A stretch of DNA of 64,000 bases, from contig NZ_CP046453.1 of the NCBI RefSeq assembly GCF_009734405.1, positions 124,001-188,000 on the forward strand, written 5' to 3'. The notes below the pieces were generated by a model that saw nothing but the letters and a program-made list of their open reading frames with translations, was not told the origin of the DNA and made no database searches. Of this stretch, positions 24,942 to 32,397 are shown piece after piece. Position numbers and translations under genes: made by a program. The stretch's first letter is position 1, and each line of letters begins with the position of its first letter. The DNA is from Corynebacterium comes. GTDB lineage: Bacteria; Actinomycetota; Actinomycetes; Mycobacteriales; Mycobacteriaceae.

Positions 24942-25988
24942 CTACTGGTGCGGCACGATGACGGCACGGCCGGCGATCTTGCCGTCGACCAGGGCCTGGT
25001 AGGCCTCGAGTGCATCGTCCAGGGAGTAACGGGTGACCTGCGGGACGATCTGGCCGGCCCTGTACATGTCGACGACCTCGTGGAGCTCCTCGACGGTGCC
25101 CCAGTACGTGTTGACCAGCTCGGCCTCGTAAGGCGTGGTCAGGAAGGCCCACTCGTAGGGGGAGAGGTTGCCGATGCCCACGATGCTCACGCGGCCCTGA
25201 CGCGCCACGGACTTCATGGCGGTGGTCACGGTCGCGCCGACGCCCACGAAGTCGAGGACGAGGTCAGCACCCTTACCGCCGGTGATCTCGCGGATGCGCT
25301 CAACCTGGCCCTCGCCACCCTTCACGGTGATCGCACCGAGCTTCTCGGCCTCGGCCATCGCCTCCTCCTTCATGTCGGTGGCGATGATGGTCGCGCCGGT
25401 CAGCGCCTTGAGGATCTGCACACCGATCAGACCCAGCCCGCCCAGGCCGATGACCAGGGCAGACTTGCCGCCGCCGTTGAGCTTGGGCAGGGCGAGCTTG
25501 ATGGCGTGGTAGGGGGTCAGCGCGGCGTCGGCTAGCGGGGCGGCGTCGATCGGATCGGCGTCACCGAGCGGCACCAGGTTGCGGGCGGGGACGACGAGGT
25601 ACTCCGCCATCCCGCCGTCACGACCCAGGCCGATGCCGGCGTAAGGCATCTTCGCGGCGTTCTCACAGTAGGTGTCCTGGCCGCGGGTGCAGGCGCGGCA
25701 GTGGCCGCAGCCGACGGGGCCGTAGACGAGGTGGGCGGAGCCGATCTCGAAGCCCTCTACACCCGGGCCGAGCTCCTCGATCCAGCCGGAGTTCTCGTGA
25801 CCGAGGATGAACTCGGGGTCCATCTGCGGGTTCAGGCCCTCATCGAACTCGTGGAAGATGGCCACGTCGGAATGGCAGGCGCCCGCGCCGGCGACCTTGA
25901 GCAGAACCTCACCGGGGCCGGGGGCGGGCTTCTCCACCTCCTTGAGGGAGGGGAACGTGTGGTAACCGGTGTGGACGACGGCCTTCAT
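24942..25988 (-). CDS. Zinc-dependent alcohol dehydrogenase (MDR family)
   Basis: Medium-chain dehydrogenase of 348 residues. The catalytic zinc site is Cys38-His39-Ser-Asp in GACHSDV and GHENSGWIEE; the structural zinc is held by CGHCRACTRGQDTYC. The NAD-binding fold starts at VIGLGGLGLIGVQ, with Asp in IIATDMKEE marking NAD preference. AAGGAG stands eight bases before the ATG. It converges on the FUSC gene. It could oxidise an alcohol made by the P450 fusion, but a general alcohol dehydrogenase role is equally possible. Confidence 0.88.
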   Translation of the reverse strand: MKAVVHTGYHTFPSLKEVEKPAPGPGEVLLKVAGAGACHSDVAIFHEFDEGLNPQMDPEFILGHENSGWIEELGPGVEGFEIGSAHLVYGPVGCGHCRACTRGQDTYCENAAKMPYAGIGLGRDGGMAEYLVVPARNLVPLGDADPIDAAPLADAALTPYHAIKLALPKLNGGGKSALVIGLGGLGLIGVQILKALTGATIIATDMKEEAMAEAEKLGAITVKGGEGQVERIREITGGKGADLVLDFVGVGATVTTAMKSVARQGRVSIVGIGNLSPYEWAFLTTPYEAELVNTYWGTVEELHEVVDMYRAGQIVPQVTRYSLDDALEAYQALVDGKIAGRAVIVPHQ

Positions 25989-26067
25989 GGGTGATGCTCC
26001 TTCAGATGATTGCGCGGGGCACCCGGTCGGGTGCTGGCCCTTCCCAGGGTAGGTGTGTTCCAGAGGT

Positions 26068-26092
26068 ATTTCCTGATGGAAATGTCATTCAA
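26068..26092 (-). promoter_or_regulatory. Candidate adh promoter with small palindrome
   Basis: ATTTCC (26068-26073) and GGAAAT (26078-26083) form a 6-bp inverted repeat. On the minus strand TTGAAT (26087-26092) is a possible -35, 17 bases before ATACCT. Distance to the adh start is about 80 bases. Confidence 0.3.
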
Positions 26093-26104
26093 TTGGGGCT
26101 GCAT

Positions 26105-26194
26105 AAAGGGCGCGATCTCAACGGCGCGATCCCGCCTTCATGTGTGGGTTTGGATACATGGAAGCGGGATCGCGTAGTTCAGGTCGCGCCCTTT
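26105..26194. repeat. Large two-stem hairpin element
   Basis: A 90-base structure: outer arms AAAGGGCGCGA (26105-26115) and its complement (26184-26194), inner arms CGCGATCCCGC (26125-26135) and its complement (26164-26174), both 11 bp and perfect, plus a terminal TTCATGT/ACATGGAA pairing. Internal loops are nine bases on each side. It lies between the 3' end of the secreted-protein gene and the 5' region of adh, both on the minus strand, so it may act as terminator, small RNA or REP-like element. Confidence 0.65.
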
Positions 26195-26223
26195 AGCCCG
26201 GGTGGCGCGGGCCCGGCTGTCAG

Positions 26224-26766
26224 CTAATCCTGACGGGAGGACTCATCCAGGGCCTTGAAAGCCGAGGACTGCTCGAAGGGGGAGTAATGCGGGCCCCACA
26301 GCGGCTCAGACGAGGCCATCACGGTGGCGGTGGAGTGGACCCAGTCGGGAATGTCCACGTAATAGTCCACGCTGATCTCCGCCGACACGGTCTCCGTGGA
26401 GTTGTCCGGATATGTGACGAGGAGCGGAATCTCAAAGCTGCCGTCAACGGTCACCGGCGGGGTGACGGACAGGACGTTGTCGGTGAGGGAGATGTCCCAC
26501 CCCTCTGCGCGCAGCGATTCCACGGCAGCGCCGTCTGCGAACGTGACGACAGTGCCGGCCGGAAGATCGGTCCCCTCCACGGGAGTGGAGGTGGCGGTCT
26601 CGCCGTGCATCACGTAGATCCAGTGGTAAGTCACCGTGTGTTTGTCTGCATCAGTCTGCTCGACCACCTGATGGGTCGGTTCCGCTGTGGCCGGCGCAGC
26701 CAGGAGAGCGCCACTGACGGCGGCGGCGACAAATACGGAGAACAGTTTTCTGGGAAGCACTTGCAC
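26224..26766 (-). CDS. Secreted protein with Rib/YPDG-like domain
   Basis: Exported protein of 180 residues. The N-terminus is a standard signal peptide (RKLFSVFVAAAVSGALLAAPATA, cleavage expected after ATA near residue 28). The mature part has a Rib/long-repeat-like beta domain: DLPAGTVVTFADGAAVESLRAEGWDISL followed by VDGSFEIPLLVTYPDNSTETVSAEISV. Such domains are building blocks of surface adhesins, but here only one copy is present and there is no LPXTG anchor, so the protein is probably released. The C-terminal tail is polar. No operon partner is evident. Confidence 0.75.
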   Translation of the reverse strand: MQVLPRKLFSVFVAAAVSGALLAAPATAEPTHQVVEQTDADKHTVTYHWIYVMHGETATSTPVEGTDLPAGTVVTFADGAAVESLRAEGWDISLTDNVLSVTPPVTVDGSFEIPLLVTYPDNSTETVSAEISVDYYVDIPDWVHSTATVMASSEPLWGPHYSPFEQSSAFKALDESSRQD

Positions 26767-26902
26767 GAGCTCCTAATGACAAAAATCAACGCCGCACCGG
26801 GTGGTGCAGCCACGAGAACCATACGCAGACACTGCGGCACCGGGCGCCACCACCACGAACACCCGGGCGACTGCGGGGCTGTCCCGTCGGCGGAGTCCCA
26901 CG

Positions 26903-26908
26903 TAAACT
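26903..26908 (+). promoter_or_regulatory. -10 hexamer of a leaderless promoter
   Basis: TAAACT, seven bases before the GTG at 26916, supports that GTG as both transcription and translation start of the sirtuin gene. Confidence 0.5.
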
Positions 26909-26915
26909 TGCCCGC

Positions 26916-27848
26916 GTGAGCTTCACCGATCCCGCCGTCAACGATTCCCACCGCTCGGCCCTGCGGTCGATCGCCCGTGTCGTTGAGGAGACAGCCGTGC
27001 CGACCCCGCCGGTGGAGGCCCTGGAACGTGTCGCCGAGCAGCTCGACCGGGGCCCTGTCCTGGTGCTCACCGGCGCGGGGGTGTCCACGGACTCCGGCAT
27101 CCCCGACTACCGGGGACCGCGTGGTTCGCTGAGCAGGCAACGGCCGATGACGTACCAGGAGTTCAGTCATGATCCGGCGGCGTCGCAACGCTATTGGGCG
27201 CGGTCCTTCGTCGGGTGGCGGCAGATGTACGTGGCGGAGCCGAACCGCACCCACTATGCCCTGGTGGAGCTGGAGCGCGCGGGATTCCTGCGTGGGGTGG
27301 TCACGCAGAACGTCGATGGTCTGCACCGCGCGGCCGGCTCGGAGAATCTCCTGCATCTGCACGGGGATCTGGCCACGGTCATGTGCCTGGACTGCGGTCA
27401 GCGGGAGGATCGTGACCTTTTCGACGAACGTCTTGAGGCCGCCAACCCCGGGTATCAGGAGTCCATTGCGTTGGATCCCTCAATGGTCAATCCGGACGGT
27501 GACGTCACCCTGCCGCAGGAGGCGGTGGAGCGTTTCCGCATGGTCGGCTGCATCCGTTGCGGGTCCCGGCGGTTGAAACCGGACGTGGTGTACTTCGGGG
27601 AACCGGTTCCGCCGGCGCGGAGGAAGCAGGCCGACGACATGCTCGACCACGCGGCGTCGCTGCTGGTGGTGGGTTCCTCGCTGGCGGTGATGAGCGGTTA
27701 CCGTTTCGTCCTCGACGCGCAGCGCCAGGGCAAGCCGGTGGCGGTCATCAACGGTGGCCCCGGCCGTGCGGACACCCGCGTGGACGTTCTGTGGCGCACC
27801 CCGGTGGCGCCGGCCTTCGATTCGCTTCTCGACGCCCTCGGGGTTTAG
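26916..27848 (+). CDS. Sir2-family NAD-dependent deacylase, SIRT4-like class II
   Basis: Sirtuin of 310 residues. NAD-binding motifs GAGVSTDSGIPDYRG, TQNVDGLH and HGDL are complete, with the catalytic His in LHLHGDL. Zinc ligands form two CxxC pairs (MCLDCG and GCIRCG) separated by 51 residues, far longer than in CobB-type sirtuins and like mammalian SIRT4 (PDGDVTLPQEAV and LKPDVVYFGEPV also match that class). Deacylation of lipoyl, glutaryl-type or other acyl-lysines is therefore more likely than simple deacetylation. The gene stands alone with a leaderless promoter and converges on the lipase gene. Confidence 0.88.
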   Translation: MSFTDPAVNDSHRSALRSIARVVEETAVPTPPVEALERVAEQLDRGPVLVLTGAGVSTDSGIPDYRGPRGSLSRQRPMTYQEFSHDPAASQRYWARSFVGWRQMYVAEPNRTHYALVELERAGFLRGVVTQNVDGLHRAAGSENLLHLHGDLATVMCLDCGQREDRDLFDERLEAANPGYQESIALDPSMVNPDGDVTLPQEAVERFRMVGCIRCGSRRLKPDVVYFGEPVPPARRKQADDMLDHAASLLVVGSSLAVMSGYRFVLDAQRQGKPVAVINGGPGRADTRVDVLWRTPVAPAFDSLLDALGV

Positions 27849-28720
27849 ACCGCAATCGCGTCGAGGGCCTCCCGTACGAGGCACCGGACCCGGGCGTCGC
27901 CGGGCAGGTCGATGTGCAGGACCAGGGCCTTCGGCTCGACGTCCTGGAGCAGGATGTTGGTGATGTCCGCCTCCGGGTCATCGGAGGAGAGGAAACAGGT
28001 CTCCGTGGGCTGGATGATCGTGTCGTTTCTGGTGGCGATGTTCGTGTAGCCGACGCCGGGTTCGGTGGGGCCGTCGGCGTTGAGGTCGTCGAGAAGCGGA
28101 TGGCCGGTGATCAGCTGGAATCCGGAGGGGCCGAACCAGGACTGGACGATGGAGTTCATCATCGATTCGCCTGTTTTCGTGGTGGTGATCGACGACAGCA
28201 TTCCGCCCATCGTGGTGCCGTTGTGAGGGACTCCGAGGCTGACGAGGTGGCGGACCTTGGGCGCGCCGTCGAGAAGCCGCATCCAGTAACGGGCGAGCAC
28301 GCCGCCCTGGGAATGGCCGACGATGACCACCTGCTCCGCCCCGGTGACGGCCAGGACCGCGTCAATGTAGGCGCCGACCTGCTCGGCGGATTCCTCGACT
28401 CCCGCGGTGCAACGGTTGCCGAATTCGGGCGCGAACACGGCCCAGCCGTCCTTCCGCAGGTCAAGGGTCAGTTCCTGCCAGATTCCGTTGGTGTCACCCG
28501 TGCCGTGGATGAGTACGACCGGCCACGGACGTTCGGCGGTGGGGCGGGCCCGCCAGTCGTCCTCGATGTGCCCGCGAGGGGGCAACCGGGCGGTCAGGGG
28601 GAGATCAGGTTTGGTGGCCTGTCGCGGTGGCCTCTCCGCGTCCGCTTCCTTCGTCGGGAGCAGTCGGTGCAGTTTTTCGGAGATGTCCTTCTGCAGTTCG
28701 GCGAGGTAGTGATTGGCCAT
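27845..28720 (-). CDS. Alpha/beta-hydrolase lipase
   Basis: Lipase-like protein of 291 residues. The oxyanion-hole strand VVLIHGTGDTNGIWQELT, the nucleophile elbow VGHSQGGVLARYW (Ser near residue 147) and the later LGVPHNGTT block are those of actinobacterial triacylglycerol lipases and LipA/EstB-like esterases. Unlike secreted relatives it has no signal peptide; the first 60 residues are polar and helical. An acid and a His are expected in the C-terminal part (IDLPGDARVR) but are not obvious. The stop overlaps that of the sirtuin gene by four bases; divergent from ferritin. Confidence 0.8.
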   Translation of the reverse strand: MANHYLAELQKDISEKLHRLLPTKEADAERPPRQATKPDLPLTARLPPRGHIEDDWRARPTAERPWPVVLIHGTGDTNGIWQELTLDLRKDGWAVFAPEFGNRCTAGVEESAEQVGAYIDAVLAVTGAEQVVIVGHSQGGVLARYWMRLLDGAPKVRHLVSLGVPHNGTTMGGMLSSITTTKTGESMMNSIVQSWFGPSGFQLITGHPLLDDLNADGPTEPGVGYTNIATRNDTIIQPTETCFLSSDDPEADITNILLQDVEPKALVLHIDLPGDARVRCLVREALDAIAV

Positions 28721-28767
28721 GTCCCCACCCTAGTGACACGGCCCACAACCTTGCCTAGCATGGAGGG

Positions 28768-29280
28768 ATGAAGATTCCCGAGAAACTCCTGGACTCCCTC
28801 AACAGGCAGGTCACCGCCGAGCATCATGCAGCGTTGATCTACACCCAACTCTCCTACGACCTCCACCACCTGAGCTTCGGCGGAATGAGCACGTGGATGG
28901 CCGCCCAGGCCGACGAGGAACGAGTACACGCCGGCAAGATCTCCGACCACATCCTCGCCCGCGGCGGCCGCGTGCAGCTGGGCACGGTGGAGAGCCCCGG
29001 GCTGAGTGTGTCCAGCCCGCTCGACGCGTTCAGCTATGCGCTCGAGCACGAGCGGAAGGTCTCGGAGATGATCCGGGACCTCGCCCGCATCGCCGAGGAG
29101 GTGCAGGACTTCGACAGCCGCACCCTGATCAACTGGTTCCTCAACGAGCAGATCGAGGAGGAGGACTCCGTCTCCGGCATCATCGACCAGCTGAAGTTGG
29201 TCGGGGAGGACGGCTCGGGCCTGCTGCGTATCGACGCCCGCCTGGGCGCCGAGCGCACACCCGCCACCCCGACCCAGTAG
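28768..29280 (+). CDS. ftn: Ferritin
   Basis: Four-helix-bundle ferritin of 170 residues that oxidises and stores iron in a 24-mer shell. Ferroxidase ligands are visible: Glu18 in TAEHHAALIYTQLSY, Glu and His in ADEERVHAGK, and Glu in the later NEQIEEEDSVSGII. The heme-ligand Met of bacterioferritins is absent. GGAGGG precedes the ATG, and TAGCAT just upstream is a likely -10 box. The iron-responsive DtxR operator expected in corynebacteria was not seen with certainty. Confidence 0.9.
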   Translation: MKIPEKLLDSLNRQVTAEHHAALIYTQLSYDLHHLSFGGMSTWMAAQADEERVHAGKISDHILARGGRVQLGTVESPGLSVSSPLDAFSYALEHERKVSEMIRDLARIAEEVQDFDSRTLINWFLNEQIEEEDSVSGIIDQLKLVGEDGSGLLRIDARLGAERTPATPTQ

Positions 29281-29287
29281 TCACCGC

Positions 29288-30454
29288 CTATTCGTGGAGG
29301 ATGTCCACCACCACCCGTTGCGGGTTCTCCAGGATCTGGATGGAGTAGGGCAGCTCCTCGGTCAGACCGATGATGAACTGGCTCTGCTGGTGGAACGACA
29401 GGGATTCCACGACCTCGACGACCACGCCGCCGGTGCCCGGTACGGTGCCGATCGGTGGGTAGGCCTCGCCGATCTCGGAGGGGCGGTAGACGCCGGTCAG
29501 GTTGACGTCCAGGGCGACGGCTCCCTCATAATCCACGGGTTCGCCGAACTCGGGCGTGATCGGGTCGGTGGTGAAGGACGTGTACCAGCCGACCGTGCCT
29601 TCACCGACGGTGTCGAAGACCACCCGGTCGAAGTTCTCGTGTGTGGCGATGCGGACGTCCGTGATCGCGCGGCGCTGCGGCGGTCCGGAATCCCGGGACT
29701 TGTCACTGACACTCGGGTTGCCCAGGGGAGTCAGGGTGGTGGCGGCGCCGGGCTTGTGGAGGATGTCCACCACCAGGCGCTTCGGGTTGTCGATCATCTG
29801 GATCGAGTAGGGACGCTCCCCGGGCAGGCCGATGACGAACTGGCTCTGGCCCTCGAACCACGAGCCTGCGACGACCTCGGTGACCACGCCGCCGGCACCG
29901 GGCACGGTGCCGATGATGCGGTACTGGCCGTCGACCGGCTCCGGCATGGCGAGACCGGTGACCCAGAGATCGATGCTGGTGGCTCCTTCGAACTCCACGG
30001 GGAAGCCGGAGCCGTCCTGCCGGGGATCGGCGTTGAAGTCCGCCATCCATCCCGGCATGCCCTCACCCTCGAGGTCGAGGACCACCCGGTCGAAGTCCGC
30101 GTGTCGGCCGACCCGCACGTTGGTCACGTTGAGCTGGGCGTTGTTGCCGGCCTCCTGCCGCTTCGCGGCGTTGTTCGGTGAGCCGAGGGGCCTGGTGGCC
30201 GGTGGGGTGCTGGTCGGGGAACTGGTGGGGGAGTTCGTCCCGGTGGCGGACGTGGTGGCGGTCGCTGTCGCTGTCGCTGTCGCGGTCCCGGTCGTGGTGG
30301 TGGCCGGGGATGTCGCCGTGGCCGTGGTGGTGGTCTGGGGTGGGGGATCGGCGCCGTTGTCGTAACCGTCGGTACAGGCGGACAGGGCAAGGCTACCGGC
30401 GAAGAGCAGGGCGGCGGCGGTGCGGACGTTGCGGAATGGCGTGTGCTGTCTCAT
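29288..30454 (-). CDS. Lipoprotein with two AMIN-like domains
   Basis: Cell-surface lipoprotein of 388 residues. A lipobox LALSAC (Cys near residue 27) follows the signal helix; a Thr/Ala/Ser/Pro-rich linker to about residue 88 is encoded by short GTC/GCG-like repeats. Two similar domains follow (about 105-240 and 265-388), each with VRxxxHxxFDRVVxD at the start and SQFxIGLxxExPYSIQxxxxPxRxVVDIL at the end. This matches AMIN-like modules of actinobacteria, thought to bind cell-wall polymers. The duplication is clear at the protein level. A leaderless -10 precedes the ATG. Confidence 0.8.
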   Translation of the reverse strand: MRQHTPFRNVRTAAALLFAGSLALSACTDGYDNGADPPPQTTTTATATSPATTTTGTATATATATATTSATGTNSPTSSPTSTPPATRPLGSPNNAAKRQEAGNNAQLNVTNVRVGRHADFDRVVLDLEGEGMPGWMADFNADPRQDGSGFPVEFEGATSIDLWVTGLAMPEPVDGQYRIIGTVPGAGGVVTEVVAGSWFEGQSQFVIGLPGERPYSIQMIDNPKRLVVDILHKPGAATTLTPLGNPSVSDKSRDSGPPQRRAITDVRIATHENFDRVVFDTVGEGTVGWYTSFTTDPITPEFGEPVDYEGAVALDVNLTGVYRPSEIGEAYPPIGTVPGTGGVVVEVVESLSFHQQSQFIIGLTEELPYSIQILENPQRVVVDILHE

Positions 30455-30460
30455 GGATCC

Positions 30461-30466
30461 ACGCTA
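30461..30466 (-). promoter_or_regulatory. -10 hexamer of the lipoprotein gene
   Basis: TAGCGT on the minus strand lies six bases before the ATG at 30454, giving a probable leaderless transcript. Confidence 0.4.
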
Positions 30467-30609
30467 GGCCTGAGCCTCGACATTGTACATGGTTCCGGGG
30501 AAGTTGGTACGAAATCGTTGTTCGGGCAGGTGGGGGCATGTATCGTGGTGCCGCTGGCCGCCGTGCTGAGGAGGCCGGCGATGGGCGCCCCACCTTGCCC
30601 GAGGCCGGC

Positions 30610-32241
30610 TCACCTGACCTCCACCGTGCCCATCATGCCCAGGTCCTCATGGTCGAGGATGTGGCAGTGGTAGACGCTGCGGCCGCTGACATCCTCGAAG
30701 GGGATGCGCACGGTGACCCGGCCGAAAGCGGGGACGTTGACCACGTCGAGCCACAGGGGATCAGCAGCGTCAGCGCCGTCGGCGCCCGCCACCACCTGCA
30801 TGGGCCACACGTGCAGATGTACCGGGTGGTCCATCGGGCTGGAGTTGCGCAACGTCCACTCCTCGATGGCGCCGGCCACGACAGGGGAGTCCGTACGATC
30901 GGCGTCGAACTCCCGTCCGTCGATGGTGAATGCCATCATCCCGCCGGGCATCCCACCCATTCCTCCGGCGCCGCCCATGCCGCCCATGCCGAAATCCAGG
31001 GTGCGTCGGTTCGAGACCGTTTCATCCCGCAGATCCCGGCGCGCCGGCCCGGCAGGAACGGTCGGCAGCGGCGACGCCTGCTCTCCGGTGACCTCCAGGC
31101 GGAGCAGGTCCACGGGGGCCGTGCTCCCGGAACGCCGTCCCATCATGCCCGGCATGCTGCCCCGGTCGACGGGGACGGTGACCAGGGTGGCGGTTCCCCC
31201 CACGGTCTCCACCAGCAGCTCCACCCGGTTGCCGGGGGCCAGGTCGACGTCACGGACCTCCGACGGCTCAGTCAACCGGCCCTGGTCCCGGGCCAGCAGC
31301 CTCCACGGCTGCCCTTCCAGGCTCAGCTTCAGGTACCGGGAGGGGCAGGCGTTGATGATCCGCCACCTCTCCCGCTGCCCGGGGGCGGACGTGAGTGTGG
31401 GGAAAGGTTGGCCGTTGACCAGCACCATCTCCCCCTCGCGCCCCATCATCTGCTCCATGGGGCTGACTCCGGCCACGTTGCCCCGGGCGTCCAGGGAGAG
31501 ATCCGAGATCACCAGGATGCGTTCACGGGCGACCGGCAGCTCCTCCGGATCCTCGACGATGATCGCCCCGTAGAGGCCCGCGGCGAGCTGGTCGGCCACG
31601 TGACCGTGGTGGTGCGGGTGGTACCAGTAGGTCCCCGGCGGGTGGTCCGGCGGAATACGGAACTCGTAGTCGAAACCATCGCCCGGGGTGATGGTGACAA
31701 AGGGGTTGTCCCCGTTGCCCGCCGGGGACACGTGCAGTCCGTGGACGTGCAGGTTCGTGGGTTCATCCAACCCGTTGACCATGTGGACCCGCAGGGTGTC
31801 GCCCGGTTTCACGCTCAGGGTGGGTCCGGGCAGGGAGCCGTTGTAGGCCCACACCGTGGCCCGGCGGTCGCCGATCCGGAGGGAGGCCGGGGCGGACGCC
31901 AGTTCCACCTCGAGCAGACCCCGCGCGCTGGAGAGCACCTCCGGTGACGTCACGGAGCCTGTCCCCGCGCCGGGCCGGAAAGTTCCCCGGACGGTCCCCG
32001 TCCTTTCCGACCACAGGCCTGCCGCCCCGGCGGCGGCCAGACCCGCCCCGGCCACCGTCCACCACAGCAGCTGTCTGCGGGTGATCGGGTGGGAGGGGGA
32101 GTGCTGGTCCGGGGGAGGATTCTTCCCCCGGAGCAGGGTGAGAAGCAGCCCGGCCAGCAGGATAATGCCGCCGATGACCAGCAGGAGCCACCACAGTCCG
32201 GCCCATCCCATGGCCCACTGGGGGTCGTGTCCCTGCCTCAT
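30610..32241 (-). CDS. Multicopper oxidase (copper resistance type)
   Basis: Multicopper oxidase of 543 residues, probably oxidising Cu(I) or a phenolic at the cell surface. All four copper-binding segments are present: HVHGLHV, YWYHPHHHGH, HPVHLHVWPM and YHCHILDHEDLGMM, the last with the type-1 Cys and axial Met. The N-terminus has one transmembrane helix and then TRRQLLWWTVAGAG, resembling a twin-arginine signal. A Met/Gly-rich loop (GMGGMGGAGGMGGMPGGMM) resembles those that bind copper in CueO. AAGGAGG is five bases before the ATG. The open frame upstream to 33723 is antisense to amn and not part of the gene. Confidence 0.9.
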   Translation of the reverse strand: MRQGHDPQWAMGWAGLWWLLLVIGGIILLAGLLLTLLRGKNPPPDQHSPSHPITRRQLLWWTVAGAGLAAAGAAGLWSERTGTVRGTFRPGAGTGSVTSPEVLSSARGLLEVELASAPASLRIGDRRATVWAYNGSLPGPTLSVKPGDTLRVHMVNGLDEPTNLHVHGLHVSPAGNGDNPFVTITPGDGFDYEFRIPPDHPPGTYWYHPHHHGHVADQLAAGLYGAIIVEDPEELPVARERILVISDLSLDARGNVAGVSPMEQMMGREGEMVLVNGQPFPTLTSAPGQRERWRIINACPSRYLKLSLEGQPWRLLARDQGRLTEPSEVRDVDLAPGNRVELLVETVGGTATLVTVPVDRGSMPGMMGRRSGSTAPVDLLRLEVTGEQASPLPTVPAGPARRDLRDETVSNRRTLDFGMGGMGGAGGMGGMPGGMMAFTIDGREFDADRTDSPVVAGAIEEWTLRNSSPMDHPVHLHVWPMQVVAGADGADAADPLWLDVVNVPAFGRVTVRIPFEDVSGRSVYHCHILDHEDLGMMGTVEVR

Positions 32242-32397
32242 GGTGGCCTCCTTGCGCGGGATGGTGTCGGGCACAGCCTTGCCCTGCAGCCTAGACCTGC
32301 CGGGTCCTTGGCGGCAGCCGATTTTCTCCCGGCAGGCACCGTTCCCGGGCACGCCCGCGCGGGGGACACTAATCTGGGCCGAAGGAGGACGCCCACT

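Noticed and set aside
30240..30310. Short tandem repeats suggesting a CRISPR or VNTR array.
   Set aside because: The units are 6 to 9 bases, in frame, and encode the Thr/Ala linker of the lipoprotein; there are no spacers.
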